A stretch of 5,451 bases of DNA from Bacillota bacterium (GTDB lineage Bacteria; Bacillota; Clostridia; Peptostreptococcales; Anaerovoracaceae), in contig JAEXBK010000023.1 in NCBI GenBank assembly GCA_023394035.1, forward strand, positions 1-5,451, written 5' to 3'. Positions within the stretch are counted from its first letter, which is position 1; each line of letters opens with the position of its first letter. Of this stretch, positions 1-5,451 are shown piece after piece. Made by a program: the position numbers and the translations under genes. The notes under the pieces were generated by a model. That model made no database searches. It saw only the letters and a program-made list of their open reading frames with translations, and was not told where the DNA came from.

Positions 1-1725
1 TATATAGCTCGCCTTATCCTCAGGCAGAACCTCCGAGTAATACTCATCTATGCCGATTTCTTCCGCTATGGCCTTTGCTGTACGTTCACTGTCTCCCGTC
101 ATCATTATTGTCTTTTTGATTCCGAGCAGCTTAAGTGTCTTTATAACCGCAGCGGCTTCTTCTCTTAGGGGATCGGAAATACATATCACGGCAGCGAGAC
201 GCCCCGATATTCCCATGTACAAATGTGTATATTCCTTCGGAAGATTATCGAACTTTTCCTTCTCCCTTTCAGGAATTACGCACTTTTCGTCATCAAATAC
301 GAAATGATGGCTTCCGATGATGACCTTTTCGCCGTCTATGGAGCTTGAAATACCGTGAGCTACAACATATTCGACCTTCGAGTGCGCCTCTTCATGCTCA
401 AGACCCTTTTCCTTTGCTGCTGCCACAACCGCATTTGCCATCGAATGAGGATAATGCTCCTCGAGGCATGCCGCCGTTCTGAGCATTTCATCTTCGTCGT
501 TACCGTCGAAGGCGATTATTTTTTTTACCTTAGGCTCCGCATGTGTCAGGGTTCCCGTCTTATCAAAGACAACTGTATCGGCCTCGCTTATAAGCTCAAG
601 GAATTTGCCGCCCTTAACTGATATTCCGTAGTTGCCTGATTCTCTCATTGCTGAAAGCACGGTAAGCGGCATCGAAAGCTTTATGGCACACGAAAAGTCT
701 ACCATCAAAACCGACAATGCCTTCGTTATATTTCCGGTAAGCAGATATGCTGCTATTGTACCGAGCAGAGTATAAGGCACCAGTCTGTCCGCAAGATGAA
801 ACGCTCTGTCCTCGACATTTGACTTAAGACGCTCGGATTCCTCTATCATTTCAACTATCCTGTCGTAACGCCCGCTTCCCTGCGGTTTATCGACACATAT
901 TACAATTTCGCCCTCTTCTATCGCGGTCCCTGCATATACATAGCTGCCTTCGCTCTTTGGCACAGGAAGAGATTCGCCCGTCATTGAAGCCTGATTTACA
1001 GACGCTTCTCCTGAAATAACCTTTCCGTCAAGCGGTATGGTATTTCCGGTTCTTACGACTATATTGAATCCGGCTTCAATTTCTTTTACAGAGACAAGCC
1101 TTTCCGTGCCGTTCTCCTTAAGCCATACGCGCTCTATATTAAGAGACATGGTTCTTGCAAGATCTCCCACGGATTTTTTGTGAGTCCATTCTTCGAGAAT
1201 TTCTCCTACATCAAGCAGGTATATTACTGAAGATGCCGTGGCGAAATCACCTCTCAGGATCGAGACAGTTATGGCGGTTGCATCAAGCACCGACACATTA
1301 AGCTGCCCTTTCCTCAGGCTTCTTAAGGCTTCTCTGATAAATTTCCCTGAGCGGTAAACTGTAAGCATCATCTGAATAGGCAGTGGCAGGAACAGCTTAT
1401 TACATATTCGCTTTACAACTGAAATGGCAAGCTTATCCTCATACATCCTGTTAAGTGCTCGTCCGGTATCCTCCGGAAGCTCAATCGAGCATGTATCGAA
1501 GGAAAAAGCAGAAAGTGCCTTGATAATTTCCTCTCTGTTATCCTCGCCTGAATAATAATGTATTACCGCATCTGCCGTTCTGTCATATACACTTACATCC
1601 GTAACTCCCGCAATGCCTTTGATGTAGTATTCGAGCATATCCGCCTGTCTGAGTGTCATCTTGCCCGAGCATCTCATCCGCACTCTGATTCTCTGCGAGG
1701 ACTCATGGAGTATTATGCATTTCAT
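1..1725 (-). CDS. P1B-type (heavy-metal) P-type ATPase, C-terminus cut by window edge
   Basis: ATP-driven transition-metal pump of the cytoplasmic membrane. 575 codons are open from ATG 1725 to the window edge with no stop; P1B pumps usually have about 650-750 residues, so the final GDGxND motif and last membrane pair are outside. Seen in order: an N-terminal HMA-like domain (about 10-75) without CxxC; hydrophobic segments around 98-125 and 142-175; actuator TGES (249-252); a membrane pair at 314-333 and 336-358; phosphorylation motif DKTGT (Asp388); an HP-loop-like EEHYPHS (422-428); TGDSERTA (543-550); and LPEDKA. The catalytic machinery is intact as far as visible. The ion-binding membrane motif, normally CPC/SPC/CPx, reads FSCAIKLSMP (344-353), so Cys346 remains but the adjacent proline is absent. 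Metal specificity is unknown. The start overlaps the upstream stop (TAATG), with only a weak AAGG at 1736-1733. Confidence 0.93.
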   Translation of the reverse strand, partial: MKCIILHESSQRIRVRMRCSGKMTLRQADMLEYYIKGIAGVTDVSVYDRTADAVIHYYSGEDNREEIIKALSAFSFDTCSIELPEDTGRALNRMYEDKLAISVVKRICNKLFLPLPIQMMLTVYRSGKFIREALRSLRKGQLNVSVLDATAITVSILRGDFATASSVIYLLDVGEILEEWTHKKSVGDLARTMSLNIERVWLKENGTERLVSVKEIEAGFNIVVRTGNTIPLDGKVISGEASVNQASMTGESLPVPKSEGSYVYAGTAIEEGEIVICVDKPQGSGRYDRIVEMIEESERLKSNVEDRAFHLADRLVPYTLLGTIAAYLLTGNITKALSVLMVDFSCAIKLSMPLTVLSAMRESGNYGISVKGGKFLELISEADTVVFDKTGTLTHAEPKVKKIIAFDGNDEDEMLRTAACLEEHYPHSMANAVVAAAKEKGLEHEEAHSKVEYVVAHGISSSIDGEKVIIGSHHFVFDDEKCVIPEREKEKFDNLPKEYTHLYMGISGRLAAVICISDPLREEAAAVIKTLKLLGIKKTIMMTGDSERTAKAIAEEIGIDEYYSEVLPEDKASYI

Positions 1726-1970
1726 TATTCTACCTTAGCGGCTTCTTCCTCTGCCTCGCGTTTTTCGTTGATATCCTTTGCCTCTGCAAGTATATCCCCT
1801 GCTTCTTCTCTGAGCTCGGTGACCTTTGTCATAACTACTTCTTTAGCACGGAGAACTCCTGCAGTAGTGTGAACGTAAACTTTTTTTGCATCCTTGCTGC
1901 CAAGAGCCGTAAGCCCTGCAGTTCCGAAAAGTACGCCGCCGACGAACAATCCAAGTTTATCCCAATTCAT
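1725..1970 (-). CDS. DUF6110-like small membrane-anchored helical protein
   Basis: 81 residues, function unknown. Residues about 5-24 (LGLFVGGVLFGTAGLTALGS) form one hydrophobic segment rich in glycine, with GxxxG-like spacing suited to helix packing in the membrane. SKDAKKVY then leads into a strongly charged, probably helical C-terminal half (about 37-81) with many Glu, Lys and Ala. The sequence matches what I recall of the DUF6110 family, which in Clostridia is commonly found beside heavy-metal P-type ATPases; the family name is from memory and unverified. The start is secure: GGAGG lies five bases before the ATG at 1970. The TAA shares its last A with the ATPase ATG (TAATG), so the two are translationally coupled. 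An accessory or scaffold role for the pump is inferred from this coupling. The acidic tail could also interact with metal or with the pump's cytosolic domains. Confidence 0.88.
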   Translation of the reverse strand: MNWDKLGLFVGGVLFGTAGLTALGSKDAKKVYVHTTAGVLRAKEVVMTKVTELREEAGDILAEAKDINEKREAEEEAAKVE

Positions 1971-1979
1971 AATTTCCTC

Positions 1980-2060
1980 CTATTTCTTCTCATATCCTGT
2001 GATCATAGTTAAAACAAAAAAGATAACGGTCAGCCATGCAAATGCTTTATGGTTTTTCAT
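1980..2060 (-). CDS. 26-residue single-span membrane peptide, first gene of the ATPase operon
   Basis: Not a named family that I can assign with certainty. The frame runs from ATG at 2060 to TAG at 1982-1980 and encodes 26 residues beginning MKNHKAFAWLTVIFFVLTM and ending GYEKK. Residues about 6-21 form one hydrophobic helix with Lys/His on the N-terminal side and Lys-Lys at the C-terminus, a typical tiny inner-membrane peptide. It has a perfect AAGGAGG at ideal spacing and is the first frame after the promoter. Its stop codon provides the first G of the GGAGG of the next gene, so the two are almost certainly co-translated. By analogy with KdpF, which stabilises the Kdp P-type ATPase, and with sarcolipin and phospholamban on the calcium pump, it may be a small subunit or regulator of the downstream ATPase. 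That role is inference. A simple leader peptide is the alternative. Confidence 0.75.
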   Translation of the reverse strand: MKNHKAFAWLTVIFFVLTMITGYEKK

Positions 2061-2066
2061 TCCTCT

Positions 2067-2073
2067 CCTCCTT
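2067..2073 (-). promoter_or_regulatory. Perfect ribosome binding site for the 26-residue gene
   Basis: AAGGAGG, the full anti-16S complement, sits six bases before the ATG at 2060. This is the strongest Shine-Dalgarno in the window and the main reason for treating the very short frame as a real gene. Confidence 0.8.
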
Positions 2074-2086
2074 CTGTGCAAATAAA

Positions 2087-2126
2087 AGAACCGAAAAAAC
2101 ATCAGTCATAACGTAATTTCGGTTCT
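2087..2126 (-). terminator. Leader hairpin with U-rich 3' side: possible attenuator or ABC-operon terminator
   Basis: A perfect 10-bp inverted repeat, AGAACCGAAA (2126-2117) and TTTCGGTTCT (2096-2087), is separated by a 20-nt loop and followed on the minus strand by TTTATTT. The layout resembles a Rho-independent terminator, but the stem has only four GC pairs and a long loop, so it would be weak. It is the only terminator-like structure between the ABC pair and the ATPase operon, and it lies downstream of the predicted promoter. It could therefore end ABC transcripts, attenuate the ATPase operon, or both. A protein-binding operator is an alternative reading of the same symmetry. Confidence 0.45.
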
Positions 2127-2166
2127 GATTTTCTAAGCTGTTATAGCTACGACTAACTTACATTAG

Positions 2167-2195
2167 AGTATAGCACCGCACGGAAAGGTTTGCAA
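2167..2195 (-). promoter_or_regulatory. Sigma-A type promoter of the small-protein/P-type ATPase operon
   Basis: On the minus strand, -35 TTGCAA (2195-2190, four of six consensus bases) and -10 TATACT (2172-2167, five of six) are separated by exactly 17 bp. A TG one base before the -10 adds an extended -10 element. Transcription would begin near 2160, giving a leader of about 100 nt before the 26-residue gene. The -35 starts only five bases after the last base of the ABC stop codon, so ABC read-through transcripts may also enter the operon. Confidence 0.7.
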
Positions 2196-2199
2196 GCAA

Positions 2200-3921
2200 T
2201 CAATACACGAAGCTTTCTGTCATATCCGATTTTTCTATAAGGCGTCTATACAGCTCCGAATTTTTAAGTAGCTCGTCGTGTGTGCCTAAAGCATCTATCT
2301 TGCCTGCATTCATGACGATTATCTTATCTGCTTTTTCAATCGACTTAAGCCTGTGTGAAACGATTATAACCGTCTTATTGCGAATCAGGAGATTGAGAGA
2401 TTCCTGGATCCTCCTCTCGTTTTCTACATCGAGGCTTGCACTTATTTCGTCAAGAAGAAGTATCGGAGCATTCTTCAGAAACGCTCTTGCTATCGATATT
2501 CTCTGCCGCTCTCCTCCCGAAAGGTTGCTTCCGTTCTCGCCTATCATAGTATCGTATCCGTCCGGCAGCTTATTTATGATTTCTTCGCAGTTTGCAAGCC
2601 TCGCCGCCTCTCTTACTTCTTCATCTGAAGCATCTTTTCTGCCTATACGAATGTTGTCCATAACCGATGCGTTAAACAAAACTACATCCTGAAATACGAA
2701 AGAAATCTTATCAAAGAGTGCATCAGTTGAAATATCATTTATCTCGTTCTCATCTATCAATATCTTGCCTGCGTCATAATCAAACAGCCTTGATATTAGG
2801 CGAAGTATCGTCGATTTGCCGCAGCCTGACGGTCCTACTATAGCCGTGACTTCATTCTGCTTTGCTGTAAAGCTCACATCGTTTACGACATTTACATTAT
2901 CGAGATAGCCGAAGCTGACATGCTCAAGCGTTATGTCAAAATGCTCAAGCTCCGCAGCTCTACCGCTCTGGAGCTCAATACCTCTGATTTCGTTCAGCCT
3001 CTTCACTCTCGCATCGAGATATAGAAGCTCGGCAAAGGATTCTTCGAGAGCGCCTACTGCGTCTACAAGTCTTACCGAAGCAAGTATATATCCGATTACA
3101 AAGATAAGTTCAATCTGATTTGCCTTCATGAGTCCCGCCGAAACGACCGCTATAACGCCTAAGGTTATCTTCAGGAAGGTCAGTGACAAAATCATCGGTG
3201 TAGCCTGAGTTATCTCGCTTCTCATTCTTAGCTTTTCAAGTCTGTCGAGTGCCTTTGAGACATTCTCATACTTCTCATCTGCGAGTCCGTAGCTCTTTAT
3301 CTCTCGCTGAAGCTCAATCGTTTCCTGAAACGTTTCACTGTTTTCGCGCGTCTTCCAGAAATATTTGCCCGTCCACCTTTTCTGCATTCCCTTTGACATA
3401 TACATCATCAAAAATCCGATTATAAGCGGAAGAGCCGTTGCCATACCGAGCTTCAAATTCGAGATCAAAAGCAGCACAATCACAGCTATAAGAAAACCTC
3501 CGTACCCTATGCACCTCGGCATCGCATGGCTCATGGCATGCTCAATATCGAGTACATCCTGCATTATCGTCTGTGCAAGATCCGAAAGATCGTGCCTTGA
3601 AAAGTACGAAAGCGGCAGCTTCTTCAGGCGGTCGGCAAGCTCAAGTCTAAGATCCGCCGCCTCTTTATATGTAGAGTTAAATGTCTTTACATATTCGAGA
3701 TCTACGATAAGGAATACAAAAACCGTAACGATTCCGACAATCATAAGATAGTGGAGCGCAGGCTTTGATGCTCCGTCAAGCATATTTTTTCCGAAATACA
3801 TAGCAATCATCATAAAAGCCATATATCCCATATTTACAAAGAACGAAATTATGCTTGCAAGCTCAACGGCTTTTGCTCCCGTATCGGTAAGTCCGAATTT
3901 TTCTTTTATGAGACCTCTCAT
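2200..3921 (-). CDS. ABC transporter half-subunit, permease plus ATP-binding domain (complete)
   Basis: Second half of the presumed heterodimeric ABC transporter, 573 residues from the Met at 3921, a normal half-transporter length. An in-frame ATG at 3936 gives 578 residues, but it has no Shine-Dalgarno, whereas the 3921 ATG has GGAGGG seven bases upstream and shares its A with the previous stop (TAATG). Numbered from 3921, six membrane segments are likely at about 20-43, 56-78, 137-155, 160-178, 243-265 and 270-290. The ATPase domain shows A-loop Tyr339, Walker A GPSGCGKST (363-371), Q-loop Gln411, signature LSGGE (467-471), Walker B ending Asp491-Glu492, D-loop SASLD (494-498) and switch His523. 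All catalytic elements are present, so neither half looks like a degenerate ATP site. The motif SYFSRHDLSDLAQTIMQD resembles IrtB/YbtQ-like proteins from memory. Import of a metallophore versus export of a drug or peptide cannot be decided here. Confidence 0.95.
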   Translation of the reverse strand: MRGLIKEKFGLTDTGAKAVELASIISFFVNMGYMAFMMIAMYFGKNMLDGASKPALHYLMIVGIVTVFVFLIVDLEYVKTFNSTYKEAADLRLELADRLKKLPLSYFSRHDLSDLAQTIMQDVLDIEHAMSHAMPRCIGYGGFLIAVIVLLLISNLKLGMATALPLIIGFLMMYMSKGMQKRWTGKYFWKTRENSETFQETIELQREIKSYGLADEKYENVSKALDRLEKLRMRSEITQATPMILSLTFLKITLGVIAVVSAGLMKANQIELIFVIGYILASVRLVDAVGALEESFAELLYLDARVKRLNEIRGIELQSGRAAELEHFDITLEHVSFGYLDNVNVVNDVSFTAKQNEVTAIVGPSGCGKSTILRLISRLFDYDAGKILIDENEINDISTDALFDKISFVFQDVVLFNASVMDNIRIGRKDASDEEVREAARLANCEEIINKLPDGYDTMIGENGSNLSGGERQRISIARAFLKNAPILLLDEISASLDVENERRIQESLNLLIRNKTVIIVSHRLKSIEKADKIIVMNAGKIDALGTHDELLKNSELYRRLIEKSDMTESFVY

Positions 3922-5451
3922 TATCTTACCCTCCATTCATTTGCACACATAAACTCATTCTGCAGCTTGCGATATTGTGAATTTTGTTCCATTAAATCGC
4001 TGTGACTGCCTCTTTCGATTATCTTTCCTTCTTCGATTACAAGAATCTCATCGACGTTTTTGATTGAACTCAGTCTGTGAGCTATCATTATTACCGTCTT
4101 ATTCTTCATCAGGTTTGAAAGTGCCCTTTGGAGCTCATATTCGTTTTCAGGATCGGCTGCGGCAGATGCCTCGTCGAGAATGATAATCCCGGCATTCTTC
4201 AATATTGCGCGTGCAATTGTTATTCTCTGTACCTCACCGCCCGAAAGGTGAACGCCTTTTGAGCCGATAACGGTGTTTTCTCTGTCAGCGAATTTCGCAA
4301 TTATATCGTCGCACTGAGCAAGATGAAGTGCTTCCATTACTTGTTCACGGCTTGCATCAGGATTGCCTGTAAGCACATTTTCGTATATGCTCTTTTTGAA
4401 CAGCTTTGCATCCTGAAATACGTTTGCTATATTTGCCGCTATCGCCTCTTCCGTGTATTCCTCAAGCGCATGAGATCCTATCATTATCTTTCCGCCGCTC
4501 AGTCTATAGAATCCCGATATCAGCTTTGCTATAGTTGATTTGCCTGAGCCTGACGCACCGACGAGCGCATATTGCTTTCCTGCTTCAAGCGTAAACGATA
4601 AGTTTTCTACGACCTTGTTGTCGTTATAGCCGAATGTTACATCCTTGAATTCTATGTCGTTTCCTGCGATTTCCCGTATTACGCCGTAATCCATTTTTTC
4701 AGCCTTCATTTCATCAAAAAGACCTTCTATCTTTTCGATACAGCTGTTTGCTTGGAAAACATACATTCCAACGTACATTATCTTCATAAACGAGATGAAT
4801 ATAACTCCGTTGAATACCGCATAGAACATAAATTTTGTAAGAAATACTTTCGGATCTGAATCAATGATATAGTACATGAACATCACGATGAGGAATATCC
4901 CGTTAAAGAACACCTGAAACAGCACATACCAGTTTCTGCAGCTCATGCTATACTCAAGCGCGAGCTTTGAATATTCAGTTACTGATTTGTAGAAGTCCTT
5001 GAGTGCTTTTATATCCGTCCTGAATATCTTAAGAACCGGTATGCCTCGTACATATTCTACAGCACCGGCATTCATCTTTTCCGCAGATTTCATGTACTGC
5101 TCCATAAAGCTTTTTTCGCCCATCATCTTGGTTATGAACAGTCCACCGAGCAAAAAAGTCGCCACGAACAGTACACCGAGATGCCAATCCACATAAAATG
5201 CAAGCACAGCACAGAATATAGGTGTAAAAACGGCTGATGAAAGATCCGGAATCAGATGCGCCACGCTCATGTGTGTGAGAACCGTATTATCATCCAGCAT
5301 CTTTCTTATACGTCCCGATTCGTTCTTGTCAAAGAAGCTGAACGAAGCATTCATTATATGACGAATACCCTCTTTTTTTAAGTTTGTCTCGAGTCTGAAT
5401 CCGAGAGCATGTGTAAGCCAAACAGACCCGAAATATACAACCGTGCTTATC
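3921..5451 (-). CDS. ABC transporter half-subunit, permease plus ATP-binding domain (N-terminus cut by window edge)
   Basis: Membrane-embedded ATP-driven transporter, one half of a likely heterodimer with the next gene. The frame is open to the window edge: 32 codons precede the Met at 5354 and encode a hydrophobic stretch ending in THALGFRLETNLKKEG, so 5354 is not the start and the first ~60-80 residues of the family are missing. Numbering from that Met, likely membrane segments are 34-57, 59-77, 142-164 and 171-196. The ATPase domain has A-loop Tyr243, Walker A GASGSGKST (266-274), Q-loop Gln314, signature LSGGE (370-374), Walker B ending Asp394-Glu395 and switch His426, so both ATP binding and hydrolysis look intact. 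It ends in a TAATG overlap with the downstream half-transporter, implying translational coupling. The membrane-domain text (GRIRKMLDDNTVLTHM, then AHLIPD) recalls the IrtA/YbtP-like group as I remember it; that subfamily call and any siderophore cargo are inference. Confidence 0.93.
   Translation of the reverse strand, partial: ISTVVYFGSVWLTHALGFRLETNLKKEGIRHIMNASFSFFDKNESGRIRKMLDDNTVLTHMSVAHLIPDLSSAVFTPIFCAVLAFYVDWHLGVLFVATFLLGGLFITKMMGEKSFMEQYMKSAEKMNAGAVEYVRGIPVLKIFRTDIKALKDFYKSVTEYSKLALEYSMSCRNWYVLFQVFFNGIFLIVMFMYYIIDSDPKVFLTKFMFYAVFNGVIFISFMKIMYVGMYVFQANSCIEKIEGLFDEMKAEKMDYGVIREIAGNDIEFKDVTFGYNDNKVVENLSFTLEAGKQYALVGASGSGKSTIAKLISGFYRLSGGKIMIGSHALEEYTEEAIAANIANVFQDAKLFKKSIYENVLTGNPDASREQVMEALHLAQCDDIIAKFADRENTVIGSKGVHLSGGEVQRITIARAILKNAGIIILDEASAAADPENEYELQRALSNLMKNKTVIMIAHRLSSIKNVDEILVIEEGKIIERGSHSDLMEQNSQYRKLQNEFMCANEWRVR
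3929..3934 (-). promoter_or_regulatory. Ribosome binding site deciding the start of the second ABC gene
   Basis: GGAGGG lies inside the last codons of the upstream ABC gene, seven bases before the ATG at 3921. It overlaps the alternative ATG at 3936 and therefore cannot serve it. With the TAATG stop/start overlap this favours 3921 as the true start. Confidence 0.75.

Larger units (their letters stand above)
2061..2199 (-). other. Intergenic control region between the ABC pair and the ATPase operon
   Basis: This 139-bp gap holds the predicted promoter, a leader of about 100 nt with the 10-bp inverted repeat, and the ribosome binding site of the 26-residue gene. I see no tRNA, no recognisable known riboswitch consensus and no credible coding frame on the plus strand. 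Confidence 0.6.

Noticed and set aside
50..621. Open frames of 85 and 88 codons on the plus strand
   Set aside because: They are antisense to the continuous P-type ATPase frame, which carries recognisable TGD, HP-loop and DKTGT motifs in the same stretch. Their own products have no coherent domain.
1558..2085. Plus-strand frames of 104 and 63 codons
   Set aside because: They lie opposite the ATPase start, the DUF6110-like gene and the 26-residue gene. They lack good ribosome binding sites and look like reverse-strand shadows.
2134..2160. Imperfect dyad TAAG...CTTA around the predicted transcription start, considered as a DtxR/MntR-type operator
   Set aside because: Only the outer four bases and a few scattered positions are symmetric, and it does not match DtxR or MntR box patterns that I know.
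2061..2160. Known metal riboswitch (yybP-ykoY or NiCo type) in the leader
   Set aside because: The leader is short and I could not find the conserved loops or junction of either class. Only the generic hairpin and alternative pairings remain.
2282..5196. Plus-strand frames of 61 to 136 codons opposite the ABC genes
   Set aside because: All sit antisense to ABC domains with intact Walker, signature and membrane features. Ser-rich, low-information products are typical of shadows.
5352..5354. ATG at 5354 as the start of the first ABC gene
   Set aside because: The frame continues upstream to the window edge with a family-like membrane helix and linker, and an exporter half starting here would lack its first two membrane helices.
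1..5451. CRISPR array, insertion sequence, tRNA or rRNA
   Set aside because: No spaced direct repeats, transposase-like frame, terminal inverted repeats or cloverleaf were seen, and nearly all bases are accounted for by minus-strand genes.

Overview
The window looks like chromosome from a Gram-positive anaerobe of the Clostridia (Lachnospiraceae-like Firmicutes). This rests on the strong AAGGAGG-type ribosome binding sites, tightly packed co-directional genes, moderate GC, a Firmicutes-type pair of half-size ABC transporters, and a small DUF6110-like protein next to a metal P-type ATPase. Taxonomy is inferred from gene style only; no rRNA or marker gene is present. All supported genes lie on the minus strand, so the biological reading order runs from high to low coordinates, and both edge genes are cut by the window.

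Region 1 (5451 to 2200): two half-transporters of the ABC exporter fold (membrane domain plus ATPase domain each), overlapping by one base in a TAATG junction. They almost certainly form a heterodimer. The first lacks its N-terminus because it runs off the window; the second is complete and its best start is 3921. Family resemblance suggests the IrtAB/YbtPQ-like group, some members of which move metal-siderophore complexes, but the cargo cannot be read from the sequence.

Region 2 (2199 to 2061): an intergenic control region. A good sigma-A type promoter (TTGCAA, 17 bp, TATACT with an extended -10 TG) begins five bases after the ABC stop codon. It drives a leader of about 100 nt containing a perfect 10-bp inverted repeat followed by a U-rich run, plus competing pairings, so the leader could be a transcription attenuator.

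Region 3 (2060 to 1): a three-gene operon with almost no spacing. It encodes a 26-residue single-span membrane peptide (too short for ordinary gene callers), an 81-residue DUF6110-like membrane-anchored helical protein, and a P1B-type (heavy-metal) P-type ATPase whose first 575 residues are visible. The ATPase has the full TGES, DKTGT and TGD machinery, but Ser-Cys-Ala replaces the usual Cys-Pro-x motif in the membrane, and its N-terminal metal-binding-like domain has no CxxC. A reasonable hypothesis is that the two small proteins are accessory or regulatory subunits of an atypical metal pump, placed beside a possible metallophore ABC transporter in a metal homeostasis locus.
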